From: JBHIBA01 sp046758845
Lineage (GTDB): Bacteria > UBA8248 > JACPRG01 > G963555815
NCBI GenBank assembly: GCA_046758845.1
Contig: JBHIBA010000106.1
Location: 1 to 13,389 of the forward strand
Length of the DNA stretch: 13,389 nt
Direction: 5' to 3'
The stretch's first letter is position 1, and every line of letters begins with the position of its first letter. The position numbers were made by a program, and so were the translations under genes. Shown piece by piece: positions 1 to 6,784 of the stretch. The notes below the pieces were generated by a model. It worked only from the letters and a program-made list of their open reading frames with translations, was not told the origin of the DNA and ran no database searches.

Positions 1-493
1 GCAGGGCCGCACTCTTTCGCGAAAAGAAAGTTTTCCGGGGGGTCCAGGGGGCCGGGACGCACTGCGTCAGGTTTCCGCACTGGCGTGCCGGGTCAATTAC
101 CTCTCGGAAGGTGCGCGCCAAAGACGTCCGGTTTAAGCGCACATACCTACAACCGCAGCTCGGCCGGCACGCGAGTGCCCAAAAAGGTCCCCCTGGGATT
201 TTCTCTTATTCCAGAGGGAACGTCCCATATGCTTCTGAACCTGTTCAGGGAGGCCGCTCTACGTTGGTCCATACGCCATTGAAGTTGGGGTGGCAGGGCG
301 CCCGGCGTCATCGTGCAGTACACATGTGTAGAGGACCTGCGCCCCGCCGCCTCACGGCTTCAATCCGCCCAAGATTGAGACGGCCCCCGCCCGCTCGAGA
401 CGCCGAGTTTGAGCAGAAAGTGGGAATCGTCTAGAATTCCCCGGTGCTGGAAGGTCTTTCCCCTTCGGAATCCCCGCTTTTCGGATCGACGCG
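1..493. other. Leading region without a supported gene
   Basis: I see no recognisable gene, tRNA or rRNA here. Two forward frames stay open from the window edge (to 282 and to 434), but their translations are rich in Arg, Pro and Gly, resemble no family I know, and are what random GC-rich sequence gives. One of them could still be the tail of a gene starting outside the window. Two weak hairpins are visible: CTGGGA (193-198) with TTCCAG (209-214), extended by three more pairs past a bulged A215; and TCAATC (360-365) with GATTGA (373-378). The segment must carry the promoter of gatE unless gatE is transcribed from outside, but no convincing -35/-10 pair stands out. Confidence 0.5.
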
Positions 494-2431
494 GTGCCGA
501 AGCTCGATTATGAAGCCCTGCGCTTTCGCTCGGGCCTCGAAGTCCATTGCCAGCTTCTGACCGACCGCAAGCTTTTTTGCCACTGCCCGGCCGGCCGGTA
601 TTCGCGCGATTACGACGCCGAGATTCTTCGCCACATGCGACCGACCCTCTCGGAGTTGGGCGAGTATGACGGTACCGCCCTCATGGAGTTCAAGACCCGC
701 AAAGAGGTCGTCTACCAGATCCGCAACGACACGGTCTGCACCTACGAAATGGACGACACGCCCCCTTTTCCTCTGGATCCCCAGGCGATTGACATCGTCG
801 TGGAGGTGGCGCTCCTGCTTCGCTGCAGCATCGTGGGAGAGATCCACGTCACCCGAAAACAGTATTTGGATGGAAGCATTCCGACCGGCTTTCAGCGCAC
901 CGCAATCATCGGAGTCGAGGGGCGAATTCCCCTGGGAAACCGTGACATTCCGGTCGTTCAGGTGAGCGTCGAGGAGGATTCCTGCCGGGAGGTGCGGGAT
1001 GAGGGTCACCGGATAACCTTCCGGACGGACCGTCTGGGGATGCCCCTGGTGGAGGTGGTGACCTACCCTGAGATGCGCAATCCGCGTGAGGTGGCGGAGG
1101 TGGGACGGCGCATCGGGCAAATCCTTCGCTCGACGGCGAAGGTCCGGCGGGGGCTCGGCTCTGTCCGCCAGGACGTGAACGTCAGTATCCACTGCGCCCC
1201 CCGAATCGAGATCAAAGGCGTCCCCCGAATTCCCGCCTTCGAGCGGCTCACCCACAACGAGGCCCTCCGTCAAAAGGGACTGCTGGAGATCCGCGAAGAA
1301 CTGAAGCGCCGCAGTGTCGGCGCCGAGGAGGTGGTCGTTCATTCGGCCCCTATGCCCCCCGACTCTCTGGAACATCCAGGGTTACAAAAGGCACGTGCCG
1401 AGAGCATGGCGGTATGGGCGACGCGGGTTCCGCGTTTTGGAGGCATCATGGGACGGCCCCTCCAGGAAGGGCCTCGGGGGGAGAGGGTGCCTTTCATACG
1501 GGACGTGGCGGGCCGGGTCCGGGTCATCGCCTGTCTCGACCGGCCTCCCATCCTTTTCTGCCGAGAGGTCTCTGACCCGCGCTATCCGGATCGGCTGAGT
1601 AAACGGACCTGGGAAGCGGCGGCCGGGGTGACGGGGGCCGAAGCGGGAGACGCCCTATTGGTGATCTGGGGGCCGGAGCGGGATCTGAAGACGGCTGTGC
1701 AGGAAATCGGGACCCGTTGCCGGGAGGCGGCCTTGGGGATTCCGCGGGAGACACGCCAGGCGCTGAAAGACGGAACGACGGATTTCGAGCGAATCCTTCC
1801 GGGGCCTGACCGGATGTATCCCGATACGGATCTACCGCTTATCCCCATCGAGGAGGAACACGTCGCCAGAATCGAGGCGTCCCTTCCCGAGCCGCCCTGG
1901 GAGCGAGAAGCCCGCTACCGGGCCTGGGGCCTGCCGCCGGACGTGATTGAGCCCCTCGCCTTTTCCAGCCGGGGGGCGCTCCTGGACCGGCTTGTCAAAG
2001 AAGCGGGCGTCGAGCCTCTTCTGGCGGGAACCGCGCTGGTCCACGACTGGAAGGCCCTGGCGGGCAGGGGGGTAGACCTAGGGGCCTTTGGGGATGAGCG
2101 GTGGGTGGAGATCTTCCGGGCTTTCAGGAAGGGACGGTTTGGACGGGAGGCAATCCCGTTACTCCTGGGAAAGCTGGCTAGCTCTCCCGATATGACGGTG
2201 GAAGCGGCCCTCGACGGCGTAGGTCTGTCCACCTTGACGGATAAAGGGCTGCGGAAAATCATCGACGAGGTCATTGTTTCGTACGGAGAAGCCCCCATGT
2301 TCAACCCCTCCGACGAGAACCGCGTCGCCTACCTCATGGGATTCGTTATGAAGCGGGTGCGCGGCAGGACGGGCGGCCGCGAAGTCCGGGCCATGCTGGA
2401 AGAGAGGTGGAAGGATGTACGGGCGCGCTGA
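494..2431 (+). CDS. gatE: Glu-tRNA(Gln) amidotransferase subunit E (GatE)
   Basis: GatE is the tRNA-binding, kinase and amidotransferase subunit of the GatDE enzyme. It activates the glutamate of misacylated Glu-tRNA(Gln) and amidates it with ammonia supplied by GatD. At 645 aa it has the usual GatE length. Visible marks are GLEVHCQL (residues 14-21), the Cys pair in FCHCP (28-32), RGLGSVRQDVNVSI (219-232), a central stretch of about 330-450 that fits the AspRS-like insertion specific to GatE and absent from GatB, the motif GPDRMYPDTDLP (437-448), and a YqeY-like tail ending near MGFVMKRVRGRTGG (615-628). The start is GTG at 494: the protein then begins just before the family's usual DYEAL-like N-terminus. 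The frame is open further upstream without a better start, and the Shine-Dalgarno is weak (GGAT at 484-487). It runs convergently to gatD. The family is described as archaeal, so its presence here is odd. Confidence 0.93.
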   Translation: MPKLDYEALRFRSGLEVHCQLLTDRKLFCHCPAGRYSRDYDAEILRHMRPTLSELGEYDGTALMEFKTRKEVVYQIRNDTVCTYEMDDTPPFPLDPQAIDIVVEVALLLRCSIVGEIHVTRKQYLDGSIPTGFQRTAIIGVEGRIPLGNRDIPVVQVSVEEDSCREVRDEGHRITFRTDRLGMPLVEVVTYPEMRNPREVAEVGRRIGQILRSTAKVRRGLGSVRQDVNVSIHCAPRIEIKGVPRIPAFERLTHNEALRQKGLLEIREELKRRSVGAEEVVVHSAPMPPDSLEHPGLQKARAESMAVWATRVPRFGGIMGRPLQEGPRGERVPFIRDVAGRVRVIACLDRPPILFCREVSDPRYPDRLSKRTWEAAAGVTGAEAGDALLVIWGPERDLKTAVQEIGTRCREAALGIPRETRQALKDGTTDFERILPGPDRMYPDTDLPLIPIEEEHVARIEASLPEPPWEREARYRAWGLPPDVIEPLAFSSRGALLDRLVKEAGVEPLLAGTALVHDWKALAGRGVDLGAFGDERWVEIFRAFRKGRFGREAIPLLLGKLASSPDMTVEAALDGVGLSTLTDKGLRKIIDEVIVSYGEAPMFNPSDENRVAYLMGFVMKRVRGRTGGREVRAMLEERWKDVRAR

Positions 2432-2443
2432 TAACTTTCGTCT

Positions 2444-2467
2444 CGGGCGGGTACAGAGACCCGCCCG
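2444..2467. repeat. Palindromic repeat unit, copy 1 (inverted)
   Basis: The arms CGGGCGGGT (2444-2452) and ACCCGCCCG (2459-2467) are perfectly complementary over 9 bp with a 6-base loop. Read on the minus strand, its loop is CTCTGT, nearly the CTCCGT loop of the second copy at 2502-2525, so the two are inverted copies of one unit. It starts 12 bases after the gatE stop and can act as a terminator for gatE, although no U tract follows. Confidence 0.8.
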
Positions 2468-2501
2468 TACGGAACGGCCATCGCGAGCGTAAGCGAACGT
2501 A

Positions 2502-2525
2502 GGGGCCGGTCTCCGTACCGGCCCC
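2502..2525. repeat. Palindromic repeat unit, copy 2, preceded by GTAG
   Basis: The arms GGGGCCGGT (2502-2510) and ACCGGCCCC (2517-2525) are perfectly complementary over 9 bp with loop CTCCGT. A GTAG tetranucleotide (2499-2502) sits at the 5' base, a hallmark of REP elements moved by RAYT transposases. Copy 1 has GTAC at the equivalent place. With copy 1 it forms an inverted pair separated by a 34-base spacer, placed between the convergent ends of gatE and gatD. A role as bidirectional terminator is inferred. Confidence 0.75.
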
Positions 2526-2558
2526 CCGCAGATCGCTTTTCCGAAATGCCCCCCGGCT

Positions 2559-3953
2559 CTATTTCCAATATCGGCTGAGAAACTTGTCCACCTCGGCGAG
2601 GCCGCCCTGGAGGACGAGGTAGCCGTTGGGGGGCTCGCGATCGGTGATCTCGTCCGAAACCCGGGTCAGCATGATGCGCTTCAGCTCGTCGGGGTCGTTC
2701 GTTTGTCCGAGCGCCCAACCGAGCTTCACGTAAGCCACCTCGGGGAGCATGTTGCTCAGGGGGATCACCCCCCGGTCCATGATGTCGCGCCCCGTGTCGT
2801 ACACGTACATCTGGGTGTATCCCCAGAGCGTCTGGACGGTCATGAACATGGGGACTCCTGCGTCCCGGGCCTTCTTCAAAGCGGGGTAGAGCGGCTTGTT
2901 AACGTGTCCCAACCCCGTCCCTGCGATGACGATCCCCTTGTATCCCTGGTCTATGAGGGCCTCGAGGACATCGGGGTGCATGTTGGGGTAGTAGTAGAGG
3001 ATGGCGACTCGCTCCTCGAAGTGGGGTTCGACGCGGACGTTCCGGTCCTTCCTTCGCGGCCGCCAGTCTTTCTTGATAGGCGTGACGGTATCTCCCTCAA
3101 TCTTGGCCAGGGGAACGTCGCTGAGAGTCCGGAAGGTGGAGCGGTAGCTGCTGTGCATCTTGCGAACGCGGACGCCCCGGTGAAGGAGGCCGTACACGTC
3201 GCTCGTGGGGCCGAACATGCAGACCATCACCTCTGCGATCTTTCCCATGGCGGCGGCATGGGTGGCGTGGATCAGATTGAGGGCCGCGTCCGAGCTCGGG
3301 CGGTCGCTGGACCGTTGAGACCCCACCATGACGATAGGGATCGGCGGGTCCTGGACCATGAAGGTCAGAGCCGCCGCTGTGTAGTGCATTGTGTCCGTCC
3401 CATGGCCGATGACGATCCCGTCCACGCCTTGGGTGATCTCCTCTTCGATGGCCCGGGCCGTTCCGATCCAATGCTCGGGTCCGATGTTCTCGCTGAACAC
3501 TCCGTAGAGCTTGATGGTCTTGAGGTTGCAAATGTCGGCCAATTCGGGAACCGCCCCGTAGAGCTCTCCCGGCGTGAAAGCCGGGATGACGGCCCCGGTC
3601 CGGTAGTCCAGCCGGCTGGCGATGGTCCCTCCCGTCCCAAGAAACGTCACATGGGGCTTTGCCGGGTTGGTGGGGAACTCCTTCTCAGGGATCTGGTAGT
3701 GCGCTTCACGGTAGCCGATCTCCCGGAGGGCCAGGATGTTGTCTGTCGTGACGCCCACGTTGTATCCCGTGGGAAGCTTCAGGACGATGTGCCGGTCGTC
3801 GGCCTGTTCCGATCGGGGCAGGATGATACCGTGGAATTTTCCGCGAGTCGTCTCAGCCTCGACTTCACTCCAGACGCGGACCCCGAAGGATTGAAGCGCC
3901 TGCCGGGCGCGTCCCCGGTACCCTTTGTGTGGATCGGGCGGTGTACCATTCAT
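2559..3953 (-). CDS. gatD: Glu-tRNA(Gln) amidotransferase subunit D (GatD)
   Basis: GatD is the glutaminase subunit of GatDE: an L-asparaginase-type amidase that hydrolyses glutamine and passes ammonia to GatE. The 464-aa protein has an N-terminal domain typical of GatD (about 1-95) and a type I asparaginase fold (about 100-430). The catalytic set is visible: Thr110 in GTGGTIAS, Thr186-Asp187 in HGTDTMHYT, and Lys265. The Thr110-to-Thr186 spacing equals that I recall for archaeal GatD (76 residues). The extra N-terminal domain separates it from a plain asparaginase. The start is the ATG at 3951-3953, because an in-frame TGA lies two codons upstream. A GGGAG stretch lies upstream but rather far off (about 15 bases). 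It is the last gene of the minus-strand series and ends facing gatE. Confidence 0.95.
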   Translation of the reverse strand: MNGTPPDPHKGYRGRARQALQSFGVRVWSEVEAETTRGKFHGIILPRSEQADDRHIVLKLPTGYNVGVTTDNILALREIGYREAHYQIPEKEFPTNPAKPHVTFLGTGGTIASRLDYRTGAVIPAFTPGELYGAVPELADICNLKTIKLYGVFSENIGPEHWIGTARAIEEEITQGVDGIVIGHGTDTMHYTAAALTFMVQDPPIPIVMVGSQRSSDRPSSDAALNLIHATHAAAMGKIAEVMVCMFGPTSDVYGLLHRGVRVRKMHSSYRSTFRTLSDVPLAKIEGDTVTPIKKDWRPRRKDRNVRVEPHFEERVAILYYYPNMHPDVLEALIDQGYKGIVIAGTGLGHVNKPLYPALKKARDAGVPMFMTVQTLWGYTQMYVYDTGRDIMDRGVIPLSNMLPEVAYVKLGWALGQTNDPDELKRIMLTRVSDEITDREPPNGYLVLQGGLAEVDKFLSRYWK

Positions 3954-4202
3954 GGGTTTTCAATCGATCTCCCTGGCTCTCTGCGGTTGCATGGTCTCTT
4001 TCCAACTTCGCCGGCTAACCCATCAACGGGCCGCTTAACATAAGGAGCCGGCACTGACGCCCTCTTCCCTCCATTCGCGATTGCTCAACTCGCCCAATAT
4101 TGCTCGACGATGTACACGAAAGATTAATATCAACCGATTGTAATTAAGAATTATCAATCGCGTAAGGCGTCTCAAAACCCCGCTTCGTCTTGTGGAACCG
4201 CC
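3954..4202. promoter_or_regulatory. AT-rich intergenic region upstream of gatD with inverted repeats
   Basis: This 249-bp gap lies between the end of the DUF255 gene and the start of gatD, both on the minus strand. The part at about 4115-4160 is clearly AT-rich in a GC-rich neighbourhood. CGATTG (4135-4140) and CAATCG (4155-4160) form an inverted repeat that encloses a second one, AATT (4142-4145) with AATT (4149-4152). A further CGCGATTG at 4076-4083 is complementary to CAATCGCG at 4155-4162. The region probably holds the gatD promoter and perhaps an operator. No convincing -35/-10 pair and no clear terminator for the upstream gene could be read. Confidence 0.35.
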
Positions 4203-6680
4203 TCAATTTGAATTGGGATCGGAGTCATTCACAACTACCGGTAATTCGGCAGGTGGCAGGCACGTATGGTTATTGCAGGCCTGTGCTATCACTTTGCCCC
4301 GAATGACTGGAGCTTCTTTCAAAATTCCCTTCTGAAACTTCGCCACAATCACCACTGTGTCCTCGTAGACGTTCAACGCTTGGGGAGCGAATTCGGGTTC
4401 GAACCGGACGGCTCGAGGATAGATTATCCGCGTAGGTGTAACGTCATTGAAGGCCACGCTGGTGGGAATGAGGTAATCCAGGGACGCAGGGTTAGCATTG
4501 ATATGGTATCCCTCATCGATGTGAAGGGTGACCGCAATTTCGCCGTCATCCCTGCCGGTTCGTCCGACGGCCGTCGCTCGTACATGGTCGGCGGTAGTAG
4601 GAAGGCGGAGTCTGCTGGCGGTGCCCCGCTCTCCCGTGGCGGTGGGAAATTTCCCAACGGTCGAGGCCACCCTGTCGTCAACTCGGATGGGATGGAGGTT
4701 GAGCGCCTCGACGGCGGCGGCCCAACTCTCTGGGCTTTGTTCGATCTGCCCGCTTAGGCGGCGGACCGTTCGCGAAGCTGCATCGGTGTATCGCGGGTTT
4801 CCGGTCGCCGCGCTGAGGCGCAGCAGTAAATCGATTGTCGCCGAGGCGCCCGACGGATGAGTTTGGTCTCCTGTATCCTGGAGAGGAATCAGAAGATCCT
4901 TCTGCCGAAAGGTGGTGAGCAGTGAGCCTTCCTCGCGAGCGAATCGCTGGAGAATACTATCGGCCAGCGCCGCTGCCCGCTTTAGCCAAATATCCTGTTT
5001 CGTAACGTCGTACAAGGCCATGAACCCCTTGCCGAGCAGGGCGTAGTCCGCCAGATACGCCTCGGTTTGTGCATGGCCGTGAAATATTTCGTGCTTGAGT
5101 TCGCCGGTTTTGGGATCAAACGCGAGGGCCCAAACCCGTTCGGCCGCGCGCCTCGCCAATGTGACATACCTGGGGTTGTCAAATATTTGGCCGCTTTTTG
5201 CGAATGCCTGAATGGCAAGACCGTTCAGAGAGACGACAATTTTTTCATCGAGGGCAGGTTGCGGGCGTCGGTTCCGAACCCCCAGGAGTTTCAGGCGCTG
5301 GGACTTGAGGGCGGAGAGCATCTCGACCATTCGGTCGGTACTGGTTTTTTCTTGCGTGTTGGCGACGGTCAGACGAACTCGAAGCGCACCTCGCGTCGGT
5401 TCGGTCGATCTCCCAACGCCGCTTCTAGCGGGCATGGGCGTCAATTCATAGACGGTAAAGAACTTTCGGGTTTCTTCAGCGCCGAGGACGGCTTCAATTT
5501 CCTGCCGGTCCCACAAATAGCTCGCCCCTTCCTCACCGCTGACCTGAGAGTCTTTGGCCGTGAAAAACCCGCCTTGCGGCGACATCATCTCTCGTCTCAG
5601 GTACTCCGCGACGTCAATGGCGACCCGGGCGTACAGGGGGTTTGACATGGCCTCATAGGCTCGCGCGTAAATTTCCAATAGCTGTGCGTTGTTGTGGAGC
5701 ATTTTCTCGAAATGGGGAACCGACCAGGTTCGGTCCGTGCTGTAACGGTGAAAGCCTCCTCCGAGGTGATCGTGAATTCCACCATAGGCCATGACATCGA
5801 GAGTCCTTGTCAGCATTTCAAGGTTTTCCAATTTATCATTCTTGACATAGTCGGTGAGAATCAAACCTAGCATCGGCTCCTGCGGAAACTTGGCGGGGCT
5901 CTTCGCATAGCGAAACCCGCCGTATTCGGTGTCGAAGAGCCGCGATAAGGTCTCGCGCGCCTTTGTCAGCCAAGCGGTCGGTTTGACGGGAGCCTCGGGA
6001 CTGCCCGCCGCGTCCATGCGCACTTGTTTCATGGCTGCGAAGGCCCTGTCTGCGATCGAAAGGACGCGCTCCCGCTGAGTCGTCCAAGCCCGGTGAAGCG
6101 TCCTCAGGACGGTTGTGAAACCGGGTCGCCCGGAGGGATCGTCTGCCGCGGGAAAATAGCTCCCCGCAAAGAAGGGTTTGAGGTCCGGCGTCAGGAAGAC
6201 GTTGTTGGGCCACCCTCCACTTCCCGTAAGGATGCGTCTCGCCAGCATGTAGATTTGGTCGATGTCCGGCCGCTGTTCGCGGTCCACCTTGACGTTGATG
6301 AACCATTGGTTCATCAGCTTCGCGACATCCGGGTTCGAGTACAGTGTCCTTTCGGCCACGTGACACCAGTAGCAGGTGCTGTAGCCAACGGAAAGGAAGA
6401 TGGGCTTGTTCTCACGCTTCGCCCTCGCAAAAGCCTCCGGTCCCCAGGGATACCAATCGACAGGATTATCGGCGTGAAGCAGGAGATAGGGGTTGTTCGA
6501 GTCGATGAGCCGGTTTGTGTACGGGTGGCGTTGCGCCTTCTCGGCGGGTTTGGCTCCCCCCTCTGCACTCTCCGCGACGGCGGGGTTCGAATTGGCCCAA
6601 AGGCCGGCCCCGAGGATCGCACCCGAAATACTTAGCAGCAGAATTTTACAAATGTAATGCAGCAGTCGCATTAAATTCAT
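4203..6680 (-). CDS. Secreted thioredoxin-domain protein (DUF255/YyaL type) with C-terminal DsbD-alpha-like domain
   Basis: An 825-aa protein related to YyaL/spermatogenesis-associated protein 20. An N-terminal Sec signal peptide (hydrophobic core about 6-29, likely cut after AVA36) places it in the periplasm. The thioredoxin-like DUF255 domain (about 50-210) carries the line DNPVDWYPWG and the redox motif C103-Y-W-C106-H; relatives usually read CHWCH. An alpha-helical six-hairpin-like domain follows (about 230-650), with GGIHDHLGGGFHRYS near 300 and VPHFEKMLH near 321. The last 130 or so residues resemble the DsbD N-terminal domain, ending in C802-NNHT-C807-LPP, the paired-Cys motif of that family. 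The start is supported by GAGGG at 6685-6689, four bases before the ATG. A role in periplasmic thiol-disulfide exchange is inferred; YyaL-type proteins have no firmly known reaction. It lies 104 bases downstream of grdB on the same strand. Confidence 0.9.
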   Translation of the reverse strand: MNLMRLLHYICKILLLSISGAILGAGLWANSNPAVAESAEGGAKPAEKAQRHPYTNRLIDSNNPYLLLHADNPVDWYPWGPEAFARAKRENKPIFLSVGYSTCYWCHVAERTLYSNPDVAKLMNQWFINVKVDREQRPDIDQIYMLARRILTGSGGWPNNVFLTPDLKPFFAGSYFPAADDPSGRPGFTTVLRTLHRAWTTQRERVLSIADRAFAAMKQVRMDAAGSPEAPVKPTAWLTKARETLSRLFDTEYGGFRYAKSPAKFPQEPMLGLILTDYVKNDKLENLEMLTRTLDVMAYGGIHDHLGGGFHRYSTDRTWSVPHFEKMLHNNAQLLEIYARAYEAMSNPLYARVAIDVAEYLRREMMSPQGGFFTAKDSQVSGEEGASYLWDRQEIEAVLGAEETRKFFTVYELTPMPARSGVGRSTEPTRGALRVRLTVANTQEKTSTDRMVEMLSALKSQRLKLLGVRNRRPQPALDEKIVVSLNGLAIQAFAKSGQIFDNPRYVTLARRAAERVWALAFDPKTGELKHEIFHGHAQTEAYLADYALLGKGFMALYDVTKQDIWLKRAAALADSILQRFAREEGSLLTTFRQKDLLIPLQDTGDQTHPSGASATIDLLLRLSAATGNPRYTDAASRTVRRLSGQIEQSPESWAAAVEALNLHPIRVDDRVASTVGKFPTATGERGTASRLRLPTTADHVRATAVGRTGRDDGEIAVTLHIDEGYHINANPASLDYLIPTSVAFNDVTPTRIIYPRAVRFEPEFAPQALNVYEDTVVIVAKFQKGILKEAPVIRGKVIAQACNNHTCLPPAELPVVVNDSDPNSN

Positions 6681-6684
6681 CTGT

Positions 6685-6689
6685 CCCTC
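6685..6689 (-). promoter_or_regulatory. Ribosome binding site of the DUF255-DsbD-alpha gene
   Basis: GAGGG on the minus strand, four bases upstream of the ATG at 6678-6680. It fixes the start that yields the signal peptide. Confidence 0.65.
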
Positions 6690-6784
6690 AGATTTTCACA
6701 CGCGCATACGCGCAACCCTGGACTTTCATATGACCGCCCCGGCGCACCGTGCTTTTTCTCAGCGCGACAACCCTTCGTTGGTTT

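Noticed and set aside
85..434. Two overlapping short plus-strand frames near the left edge
   Set aside because: No homology, no good ribosome binding site, and low-complexity basic composition expected by chance at this GC content.
573..578. Run of six T within gatE as a programmed slippage site
   Set aside because: The frame is intact on both sides and codes the conserved KLFCHC stretch; no alternative product is suggested.
431..1375. 314-codon minus-strand open frame opposite gatE
   Set aside because: Shadow of the GatE reading frame with no recognisable domain.
2703..4043. 446-codon plus-strand open frame opposite gatD
   Set aside because: Antisense frame in GC-rich DNA; the translation is His/Val/Asp/Gly-rich without family resemblance, while the minus strand encodes a complete GatD.
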